Origin: Cydia pomonella
Lineage: Eukaryota > Arthropoda > Insecta > Lepidoptera > Tortricidae
DNA length: 64,000 bases
Reading direction: 5' to 3'
NCBI RefSeq assembly: GCF_033807575.1
Contig: NC_084705.1
Span: forward strand, 5,760,019 to 5,824,018
Positions 55,287-64,000 of the stretch are shown one piece after another. Below the pieces are notes generated by a model. That model saw nothing but the letters and a program-made list of their open reading frames with translations. It ran no database searches and was not told the DNA's origin. Within the stretch, counting starts at the first letter, position 1; the number at the start of each line of letters is the position of its first letter. A program made the position numbers and the translations under genes.

Positions 55287-55713
55287 CAGTGGAACCTCCA
55301 AAGCACGAATCTAAAAGGAAACGCCAAAAAATCGTGAGTTTTCGTCTAGAGGGTATGTACCTACTTAGAAAGGTTCTTATAGATTTATTATTCGTCTTAA
55401 AGAGGTTTTGAGTTACAGAGGTAAAACGAATGAAAAATTCGTATTAGAGAGGTTCGTTATACATCCCAAAAAAAATATTTTTATGTAAAATGTTGCCAAG
55501 ACGAAACAATAAGTTTTCAAGTTATGGAGGTTAAATTTGTAGGTACTGGATAGCCGTGAAGGAATCGTTGGTTACTCTGTCTTAATGAGGTTAAATATTT
55601 CGAGTTATGGAGGTTTTAGGCTTTGAAGGGAATTGAATGGAAAGGAATAGCATTTAATTTCGTTCTAACGAGGATTTCGTCTTATCGAGGTTCGAGTTAG
55701 CGAGGTTCCACTG
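55287..55713. mobile_element. Tigger-like non-autonomous element, 427 bp
   Basis: The ends are cagtggaacctc and the inverted gaggttccactg with TA on both sides (55285-55286 and 55714-55715). The inside repeats words such as gagttatggaggtt, cgagttagcgaggtt and atcgaggttcgag. No transposase. The TIR differs from the element at 1348, so it is a different family. Confidence 0.88.
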
Positions 55714-56001
55714 TACTAGGCAATTATTCGTATAGGCGTTATACATAGCAACACATACAAACTTATAGTTATATATATTCGTAATCCTCGCATAACCGGC
55801 CATATTTGTTTAGCCCGTGGGACAATAAAGAGCCACGGTAACTCTAGGGGTGCCCTTTTAAACAGGTGGTTTCTTTCTCAGGAAATTTCGTTTAACAATG
55901 TTTGCGGTGGTATCCTTATCGGCGATCAATTCGAGTATATTGAAAATGGTAAGTTTGCGATATAACGGCGAAGGGTAGGTAAACAACCTACAGATATTAC
56001 G

Positions 56002-56450
56002 ATGACGACGAGTATATACTACAGTGTGGAGTTAAACAAGGGATTACCATCCCCAATCCTGTTTAACCTCTATGTTAACGAACTGATTGAGGGTCTTAGC
56101 AAGGAGCATGTCGGATGTCACATAGGCGAAACGTGTTTCAACAATATAAGTTACACGGACGACATGGTCGTGCTGGGACCGTCAATCAGTGCTGTCAAAC
56201 ATCTCTTGTTAGACTGTGTGAGAGCTAATACGCGCAACAGCATGGTCTTAGGTACAACGCGATCAAAACCGAGGTCGTTATCTTTAAGGCGCGTAAGTAT
56301 AACACTAAGACCCTGCCTGAGATCATGCTGGGGGGAGTGGCTCTCAAAATAGTTGATAAATTTAAATATTTAGGAGACGAAATTTGCCCTAATACCAACT
56401 GCGCCTGCCACTTGGCGTTAAAGCTACACAAAAAATACGTCTTTATTTGG
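56002..56450 (+). mobile_element. LINE reverse-transcriptase fragment
   Basis: The plus frame reads ELNKGLPSPILFNLYVNELI, then NNISYTDDMVVLGPSIS. YTDD replaces the catalytic YADD/FADD. After a frameshift near 56250 it reads KTEVVIFKARKYN and then DKFKYLGDEICPN. The palm and thumb parts of the RT are recognisable; both ends are missing. Confidence 0.88.
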
Positions 56451-57778
56451 TAAGAGCTTTATGGAGTAGGTAGGAAGTCTATTATTCAAGATCTTTGATC
56501 TTCGTCCCTTTGTTTAGTAAAACGCGATGCGAAAATTATACAAAGGCATTAAGCAAGTGTGTCTCTAATATTTTCAATCTGCAATATTTGTATTGAGTTT
56601 AGGTATTAAGTAAATTCTTAGTTAGTCTGTGTAAGTTAGGTATGTTACATTTATTTATGCCAATAGATAATTGGTAAATTTGGTTTGGTCAAGGTATTGA
56701 AGTTACTTAAAATTTGGAATGTTATTCACGTTTACCTACACTTTACATGGATGTTATTTTCAACATTTCACTTAATTTGTTTCTTTTATTAACAGTAGGT
56801 CGGTATGTAGCCAGATACGAGTAGATACAAAGTATGAATACATTTCAAATTGGACAGTAAGTACTCAATAGGGACTAATTCTTAACAGTTCCAGGCAAAT
56901 TTAACTTTGTACTTTTCTTATTATCTTACCGACCCGAGACTCCTCCCAAACAATATTTCATAAGTTACTTCTTGGATACCAAATATAATATTACTTAAGT
57001 ATATTATAGTAGAAGAGAACCGGCGGAGGAGAAGCGTATAGGGAATCCCTTTAGCTACCGTCCGAAATATTGGTTTAGTCACTGTAAATATTATAAAGGG
57101 ATATTACAGCTTTTGTTATAGGAAAAATGGGATTCATATTTTTTTACAGAAATCTTTAATTATGGTCCAGATTGTTGTCTATCATTTTTCGCGTTTGTTT
57201 AAAAAAGAAGTATGACTTATACCTACCTCGTCCTCTCTAAAGAATGATAAGAAAGATAATCTAATTTAATTTTCTATCCAGATTTAAATAATGATTACAT
57301 ATAGACGTTGATTAGGTCGAGGTCATTATAATAAACGATCGGGGAGACAAAGAGCCAATTTTACATTATACTACTAAGGCGTCCTCATACGATGTCGATA
57401 ACCATCGTGTCGCAGCCCTTTTCAATTCGCACGTGCCGCTATTTTGATTAATAGTGCAGTGAAAGAGCACGTCACTCCCACGACAAATCATTGGCGATGA
57501 ATAGCGAGCTAGGAGTAGTGTTGGTACTGAGTCAACTCGATTCTTTGTATCTCACATTACACACTCAACTCAGATTTTTTACTCAATATAATTGCAGACT
57601 TAATTTTTAATACCATTTGGCCTACTTACACATTATCGTTACAGCATTTAAAGCTTACAAATTATCAAATCACATTGTCTTTACAACAATGACAATAACG
57701 TACTCGTATAGTTAAACGAAGTACTTACGTAGTTCAATAGGCTCGATTTTCAGTAACTGGTTATTTTTAGATATAAAT
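56451..57778. other. AT-rich stretch, nothing recognised
   Basis: No frame of note, no clear repeat ends. Confidence 0.4.
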
Positions 57779-58340
57779 CTAAAAAAGCGGCCAAGTGCGA
57801 TTCGGACTCGCCCATGAAGGGTTCCGTACCATTTATGACGTATTAAAAAAACTTCTTACTAGATCTCGTTCAAACCAATTTTCGGTGGAAGTTTGCATGG
57901 TAATGTATATCATATATTTTTTTAGTTTTATCATTCTGTTATTTTAGAAGTTACAGGGGGGGGGGGACACATTTCACCAATTTGGAACCACACGTATGGG
58001 TTTGACATTTTACCACTTTGGAAGTGTCACTCGCGCAAACTATTCAGTTTAGAAAAAAATGATAGTAGAAACCTAAATATCATTTTTGAAAACCTATCTA
58101 TAGATACCCCACACGTATGGGTTTGATGAAATAAGTATGGGGAGCCCCCAAAATTTATTGTTTTTTTTTTCTATTTTTGTGTGAAAATCTTAATGCGGTT
58201 AATAGAATACATCTACTTACCAAGTTTGAACAGTATAGCTCTTATAGTTTCGGAAAAAAGTGGCTGTGACATAAACAGACAGACAGACGGACATGACGAA
58301 TCTATAAGGGCTCCGTTTTTTGCCATTTGGCTATGGAACC
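57779..58340 (+). repeat. Common interspersed repeat, fullest copy
   Basis: It begins aaagcggccaagtgcgattc then gaagggttccgtacc, and ends with gacagacagacggacatgac, aatctataagggctccg and atggaaccctaaaaa. It includes a 13-base G-run near 57956-57968. Class not assigned. Confidence 0.7.
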
Positions 58341-58781
58341 CTAAAAATGGCAAAGTCTCGCTTAAAATACTTTTAAAATACTAGAATCACGATTCGTTAA
58401 GTATGTTAAAAAAGTCCCGTAAAATAATTTCAGGTTTATAAGAGACAAACCAACACACCTTACCAAATCTAGCACAAATGCCTAACGTCTATTTAAATAT
58501 ATAAGTTATGTACCTACGCTGTCGCGAGATTTCCTCAAATCGATATCATCTAAATAAGTAGGTACCTACGCCACGCCACTTTTTTACGTGACTGAGGTGG
58601 GTATTTTGCGACATAACTTACCTACTTAATGTTAAAATGAATGGCAGATTGAATGCTCACGATATCTCGATCCAATTTTAAGTTGATTATCTCATTCAAT
58701 GAAATTATTGATTCACGCTTTTAATGCACATTTCTTGTGATTCTGCATGTACAAATTAATATAATTTTGATGGTAGGTATA

Positions 58782-58903
58782 GTCACGTCTGAAAATATCG
58801 ATACGAAAAATATGCCAAAAATATGTATACACTACCTTAATATATGGGCAATAAAGTCGTGTATTTTTGGCACTTTTTTCGTATCGATATTTTCAGACGT
58901 GAC
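58782..58903. mobile_element. Palindromic MITE, 122 bp
   Basis: The end gtcacgtctgaaaatatcga is matched by the exactly inverted tcgatattttcagacgtgac. Inner tatgccaaaaata is also inverted. Confidence 0.85.
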
Positions 58904-59163
58904 CGTACCTAATTGATAATTTAAAATGGCTAATCAATTACGGGTAAAGTGAATTAGAATTGTTAATTGTGAAGTACGAGTAAGTAGTACTTAAGCGGGT
59001 CCGTTTTTGAAATGTCATTGAAGCTGAGGGGTCCCGGGTGCGGCTAATATTAGAAGGGTTGCAGGTCGCCGCGTCTGGCTCGCCGCGTCTTATACTGTCG
59101 GCTGCTGACCGGTTAAGCCTTTGAGTCCGTAAATACCTCATGTGAGGACAAATTGGATTGGGA

Positions 59164-59215
59164 AACTGTCAAGTAAATGAGGCAACGGCCTTTAGGCTTC
59201 ATTTACTTGACAGTT
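59164..59215. repeat. 20-bp hairpin with 12-base loop
   Basis: Arms aactgtcaagtaaatgaggc and gcttcatttacttgacagtt pair at 19 of 20 positions; the odd one is a G-T pair. Loop aacggcctttag. Confidence 0.9.
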
Positions 59216-59289
59216 CCTTTGTCTTGAAACGTTCTGTGTGATGAAAAATAAATTCATATTTCTGACAAAAGGGTCAAATGTGACGATGG

Positions 59290-59610
59290 CAGTTGGAGGA
59301 TCCAAAGAATGCCGAAATAGAACAACCGATTGCCGTGCCGAATATAATAGGTGAGACCAAAGCGCATCGTCTCCGCTGGCTTGGCCACCTCGAAAGGATG
59401 GGTGAAGATCGAGCAGTCAAAAGAACATACTTGGGTCGATCAACAGGACACCGTCCTGTTGGTGATCCTAAATATCGTTGGGCGGATAGAGTGGAGGTAG
59501 ACCTTCGTGAGCTCGGCGTCGGCGAAAGCTGGCGTGTATCCGCTCTGGATAGAGCAAAATGGCGGACTGCTGTGTTGGAGGCCAAGAGAAGACGTCAGCC
59601 AAGGAAGTAG
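59290..59610 (+). mobile_element. LINE reverse-transcriptase C-terminal fragment
   Basis: The plus frame reads IVGE.. style text: GETKAHRLRWLGHLERMGED, then PKYRWADRVEVDLRELG and RAKWRTAVLEAKRRRQP, then a stop. This is the same kind of tail as at 4395, from a different element. Open over about 100 codons, but only the C-terminus is present. Confidence 0.88.
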
Positions 59611-59751
59611 TAGTATTTCTAGCAATATTTTCAAATAATACTTACACTACCATTTGATGATGACTTCGCATGAAATTACCGCTTTTGCAAGGTGTAAAAG
59701 TGTTGGTAAATAAGGTTAGTGGATTTGAAACTGGTGATTTGATGCAATCTA

Positions 59752-59850
59752 AGATCCGACCGAGAACGCTTTTCTTGTCTCGGCCGAGAACGAGACCGAG
59801 ACCGAGATTCAATGGGATTCTCGGCCGAGACCGAGAGCGAGAATTTATAA
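59752..59850. repeat. Degenerate ccgaga/tctcgg cluster (1)
   Basis: The words gaccgaga, ctcggccgaga and cgagaccgagac recur at short spacing. A second cluster lies at 61897-61970. Confidence 0.8.
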
Positions 59851-60897
59851 AATAGAAGAAAAATCACGAATTTTGCACTAAAAATATTTTAATAATAGAA
59901 ATTCGACGATTTATCCGAAAAAAGAAGTTATTATAATCAATTCGTAGCGCTATTAAAAAGTATTTTTCACGTCAGCAGCTCGAACAAGGGTAGTTTACTG
60001 CTTAAAAACAGTGAGCAAAATCGCATTTTGTTCACTGAGTGAGACAAAATAACATTCAAGTGACCTTTATATTCGAATGTCATTTTAACGTGCGGGGCCT
60101 GATACAAGTTCGAAATATTTGGATGCTATTGTCTTTGTCCCTTTCATGTCATTAGAAAAAGAAAGAGACAAAAAAGTTCACACGTAATTCAACGGTATAT
60201 TGACGGTTAATAATAGACCCCCGAAATAAGTCAGACCGCATTGTTCCAAAACACCCTACGAGTCGTCATTCGTAATAATTAATTAATGAAATAAAAGTTT
60301 AAAATTAAAAAAAACACCATATTTTACGTATTTTATTATCCAATCAAAACAATGAACTTACGCAATTGTTACGCAAAACAAATAATTTTACTTTTAACGA
60401 TCACTCCTATAGTTGACAAAAGTAGTATCCGCAATTCGGACCGTATCTTACAAAGTTTTTTTTTATACAAAAAAAAGTTGTCGATTGATGTTTGTTATTT
60501 CAATATTTTCGTATTATTTTATTGAAATTACTTTCGTTTTGTTTTATTGCGGTAATTAAACTTAATTATTAGAATACCTTCAGAAAACCTAAATGTAATA
60601 GTGATGAAGACGGATAAAATATTTCAGGTTGTATTTTTACCTTCCAAATATGTTCCCACTGCCGACGTGAAAATTTTTGTGTACTACACGAGATCAAAGT
60701 TATTTACATCTCATGCGCTTTTGACCCTTACTACGCTCAAGATTCTAAATTATAGAATCTTTCGCTTGCACGGGACTCAAAATAAGCACTCGAAGAAATA
60801 TCATACTTTGCTCTCTTGTTGTACAAATAACTATTTTCGGTACGGATGTGCACAAAACGGAAGTACAATAACAATAATCAAAATAAAACAGTTCTAA

Positions 60898-61249
60898 CTA
60901 TACCGGGTGTTTCTTGTAACACCAGCAAATAATTAAACCATATATTGTACTCCTAAAACGATATAACTTTGCATTCACAACTTTTAAAAATTATGAAATC
61001 TTTAGATTTTATCTTTTTCATACAAATTAAATATTATTTTCAATGTACGCAGACATCAGTGTGTTTGACGTTACTTGTCACGCTTTAAACGTAACAAAAT
61101 CCGCAATACATTGCGTCTGAGAATTAATTTCAATGTGTCATAAAAATTAAGACATAAGTTATTTTTAAAAGTTGCTGAACAAATGTTGGTGAGTTTGAGG
61201 AGTACAGCCTACAGTTTGATTTATTGCTCCTGTTACACACCCGGTATAG
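60898..61249. mobile_element. Inverted-repeat element, about 350 bp
   Basis: The end ctataccgggtgtttcttgt is matched by the inverted acacacccggtatag. No frame inside. Confidence 0.65.
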
Positions 61250-61896
61250 TAACACAAAAATTTCAGCAGTATGGCCCGTTAAATTGTGACAACACTCGTC
61301 ATTTAAGCCTTGCCAAAAAGTTGTTCGCCGGCCACATAAGCCACATTAAATGAAAATCAACCCATGGCCCAAAAACTCTCCGTGATTTTTGCAAAATTGC
61401 ATAGAATAGCATCCGCAAAGTTCGCACGAAATTATGTCCAATATTCCACAACAGTAATCCACCACAGATATCGTTTTGTACCTACCTACTGCTTTGCTTT
61501 TTCCCGTAAACAGAAATATAGTTAATATCAAACTATCCAGTAGCATCTTCTACTCTTATCAAGTTAATTTAAGTTACAGGTCGATAACAATATACACTCA
61601 TTTATTAACTCTTCCGCAATAACACCAAACAAAAAACGAAAAGAATCAAATGAACAAGTACCTGAATACTTGCAACGTGCCTATCCGATCCCAACACCTA
61701 GTATTTGATAAATATTAAGTAATTTGCTTAAGCTTAAGTAAATGTGGGTAGGAAACCAATCAAAATAACAAAAAAACGTCACACGAACCGAGCGATGCAA
61801 CCAACGGGTGGTCGGGTGGCTTAGCCCATCCGTGCGCGTAAATTTAAATTCACCAATGATAACTCATTGCCTATTGCCGCCGTTCTTGTATGTGCC

Positions 61897-61970
61897 GAGA
61901 TTCTTGCCGAGACCGAGATCTCGGCTTGATTTTTGGCCGAGAATGCTGAGACCGAGATCTCGGTCGGACC
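61897..61970. repeat. Degenerate ccgaga/tctcgg cluster (2)
   Basis: tgccgagaccgagatctcgg and gagaccgagatctcggtcgg, with the palindrome ccgagatctcgg twice. Confidence 0.8.
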
Positions 61971-63086
61971 TTAATGCAATGATTCGATTTATTTGAATAT
62001 TAATAATGACTGTAAATAAATAATTTAAAAGTACCTATAATGCATAAAAAATAATGATTTTACAGGTTTCTCAACATTATAATGCGAACTGTTTCTCAGG
62101 CCAAAGTAGCCGCAGAGAGGTGAAGCACCACTTCTATAATAAATACAGAGGTGTAGTGGTGTAGCTCTATATATGCACACTTCGACACGGCTACCTGCGA
62201 GCTACGGCCATCCAGCTCACGCGCGGATGCGAATCTATTTTCGAATTCCAGCCGTCACGCATCACTTAAACAGACAATAAGGGTGTAATGTTCAGCTGTA
62301 TCTTTCAGCACTCTGTTTCAGCGCGCATATATTTCGGTGAAATTATAATGTAGTTGATAAGTTTAGTCATCATAAATAGAACGATATTTACGTATTAATT
62401 TGATTTTGAATTCAATCTCTTTTTATTAGCTGCATCACTTAAAGCTTTTATTGTAATTTACTGTTACTGCCAAGTTGAGTCGGTCAGCCTATATCTAATC
62501 TGTTTTTTGGACCTAATGAAAGTGGTGCCATCTGCAATACTAAAACTGGGCTATATAATTACATTCAAGATTTCTAAGCAAAGCGTCAGTGAATAGGTAG
62601 TACCAGTGTATAGGTATACTCGTAGGTCTCATACTGACACACACGTCCATGAAGAAGAAACAAAATAACCATTAAAGGAAGTTGGGAACAAAAGACAAGC
62701 GCCCCATAGCTTTCACGCCCACGTTTACATTCTGCGCGGTGCGTTCAAGTAGAGCTGGGTCGTTTGGAGTTTCCTATTAAGGCTCCGTAGGTTCGTGTTC
62801 TTCTCTTACTTTCATTAAACGTAAGCGTGAGCGAGATGGATGTGCGTGGTCGGGACCGCGGATATTATGTTTTTGAATTTTTATTTGTTACAAAAGAAAA
62901 AATAATCACTAGGCATCGGAGCTTTTATCGCATGGTATGACTAATAGCGAGCTATGGAGTCGACATTAGCAATAAAATTCAACTTATATTCATACTCATA
63001 CTCATTCATCTATTTAATTACTGATTTTAATTTTATAGTCAAGGACAAGAATGTTAACGAGTTTGTAAACGATCCTTTAATTTTGT

Positions 63087-63578
63087 CTAGACAGTATAGA
63101 CAGTTCTTTCATATGTAAAGTTTTTCTCGTGAATCGCATTGTGATCATTACGACTGAAATGGACCGCGACACCACTAATAGTTACGAGTACGACTATTGT
63201 TGCGAGAAAAAACGGGAGAAAGAAAAACATTGCATTTCTAGGTGACATACCGTCACAGGTGTTCGGTGCAGAAAAATACTGGTAAGTAGGTTTTTCTCCG
63301 TAGAGGGGTTTCAAGGTGACAGGAACGGATAGGTAGGTCACACTTCGCACCAATGCAGTAAAGGCATTGTAAATTTTAGAACAGTGTGAACGTGACAATT
63401 TGATCAATAGTCTCAATGTGTAGTGTAGCAAACACTTCAACTTTGTTAAAATGTTTTTGGGTCTAAAGCCTGCGAATCTGGCGATACGATTTTCTCCAAT
63501 TTTTAGAATTTTAAATATGTTTCTGCGAGCGTATTTATTACATTTTGAGTTGTTCAAATTTTTTCCCACTCGAGACAC
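63087..63578 (-). CDS. Hypothetical 163-codon open frame with one membrane segment
   Basis: I do not recognise it. The first 110 residues are basic and Asn/Lys/Leu-rich without a motif. The end reads MSPRNAMFFFLPFFLATIVV then LVTISGVAVHF, a clear hydrophobic helix, then a short polar tail and stop. The hydrophobic part could be an exon of a small membrane protein, or the frame may be chance in AT-rich DNA. No flanking exon was identified. Confidence 0.2.
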   Translation of the reverse strand: MSRVGKNLNNSKCNKYARRNIFKILKIGENRIARFAGFRPKNILTKLKCLLHYTLRLLIKLSRSHCSKIYNAFTALVRSVTYLSVPVTLKPLYGEKPTYQYFSAPNTCDGMSPRNAMFFFLPFFLATIVVLVTISGVAVHFSRNDHNAIHEKNFTYERTVYTV

Positions 63579-64000
63579 AAACTGGGACTAAACCTTAAGC
63601 AGTAGCAGGTAATGCAAGACTCAACTTCGCGGGGTTTCAAACGATAAAAAGCGAACGGAAATTGCATTTCTGAGTTAGCCTCGCATAGGAAACAAAGTTT
63701 GATATCTCCAGAGTTTGTACCTTTACTGAGCTAACAATAACTAGATGGCTGAGAACACATTAAGTCTGTAACTCTACACATACACCGTATCCATCGTATA
63801 ATATAATATTAATGTCAATACGATGGAATGTTACGATTAAAATTTAAGGAAACAGGATGAGTTAATGGGTTCAATTCCACACATCTTGTACAATTTAATT
63901 TCTTTTGTAACAGGGGGGTTGTAGGTATCTTGATAGTTACAATGATGTGGATAGGCTAAGCGATTGGTGAATAAAGTAGTCTATGCTCGGTAAAGGTCGT

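Larger units (their letters stand above)
61250..64000. other. AT-rich stretch to window end
   Basis: Contains the second ccgaga/tctcgg cluster (61897-61970) and one open frame at 63578-63087. A TATA-like ctctatatatgcaca lies near 62166. No RNA gene or exon was recognised. Confidence 0.4.

Noticed and set aside
1..64000. CRISPR arrays, operons or bacterial defence systems
   Set aside because: No regular direct-repeat array or clustered prokaryotic frames exist; the DNA is eukaryotic with spliced genes and retroelements.

Overview
The window looks like a piece of a lepidopteran (moth or butterfly) nuclear genome. The grounds are an AT-rich background full of short TA-rich and taggta-type motifs, long introns with GT-AG borders, tRNA-derived SINEs and palindromic MITEs of moth type, and several decayed non-LTR retrotransposon ends. 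No prokaryotic gene organisation is present. The species cannot be named from the sequence alone.

Two host genes are supported, both on the minus strand and head to tail. (1) A complete six-exon gene for a secreted S1-family serine protease of 289 residues: exons at 26914-26788, 16480-16351, 15532-15379, 7037-6885, 5163-5026 and 3786-3619. All intron phases agree, and the His/Asp/Ser triad, three disulfide pairs and a signal peptide are visible. The zymogen activation motif is atypical. (2) The C-terminal part of a PAQR4-like seven-helix membrane protein: exons at 49487-49384, 47053-46916, 35450-35310 and 33519-33454. Its 5' exons were not found in the remaining 14 kb.

Both genes share an odd feature: several exons are followed, on their 3' side, by partial and decayed tandem copies of themselves. 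This affects protease exons 1, 4 and 6 and PAQR4 exons A and E. One PAQR4 copy (exon B) is intact and could be spliced in frame.

The rest is mostly mobile DNA. 1348-3358 is a Tigger/pogo DNA transposon just 3' of the protease gene, with TIRs, a TA duplication and a transposase broken by one frameshift. 7275-13988 is a complete BEL/Pao LTR retrotransposon in protease intron 3, with an intact 1714-codon gag-pol frame, two 545-bp LTRs that I read as identical and an ACGGT target duplication, so it is a very young insertion. 20025-21222 is a 1.2-kb fold-back element. 36433-37172 is a Penelope-like remnant with inverted arms carrying a hammerhead-like motif. 43420-44986 is a hAT-type element with an 8-bp target duplication and another repeat nested in it. 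49641-49841 and about 48396-48598 are two related TTAA-type MITEs on either side of the PAQR4 exon array. LINE 3' ends, two SINEs, other palindromic MITEs and simple repeats fill the introns and the last 14 kb.

No operon-like or defence-like system was seen. The most unusual structures are the recurrent exon-tail duplications, the intact BEL/Pao copy and several near-perfect hairpins.
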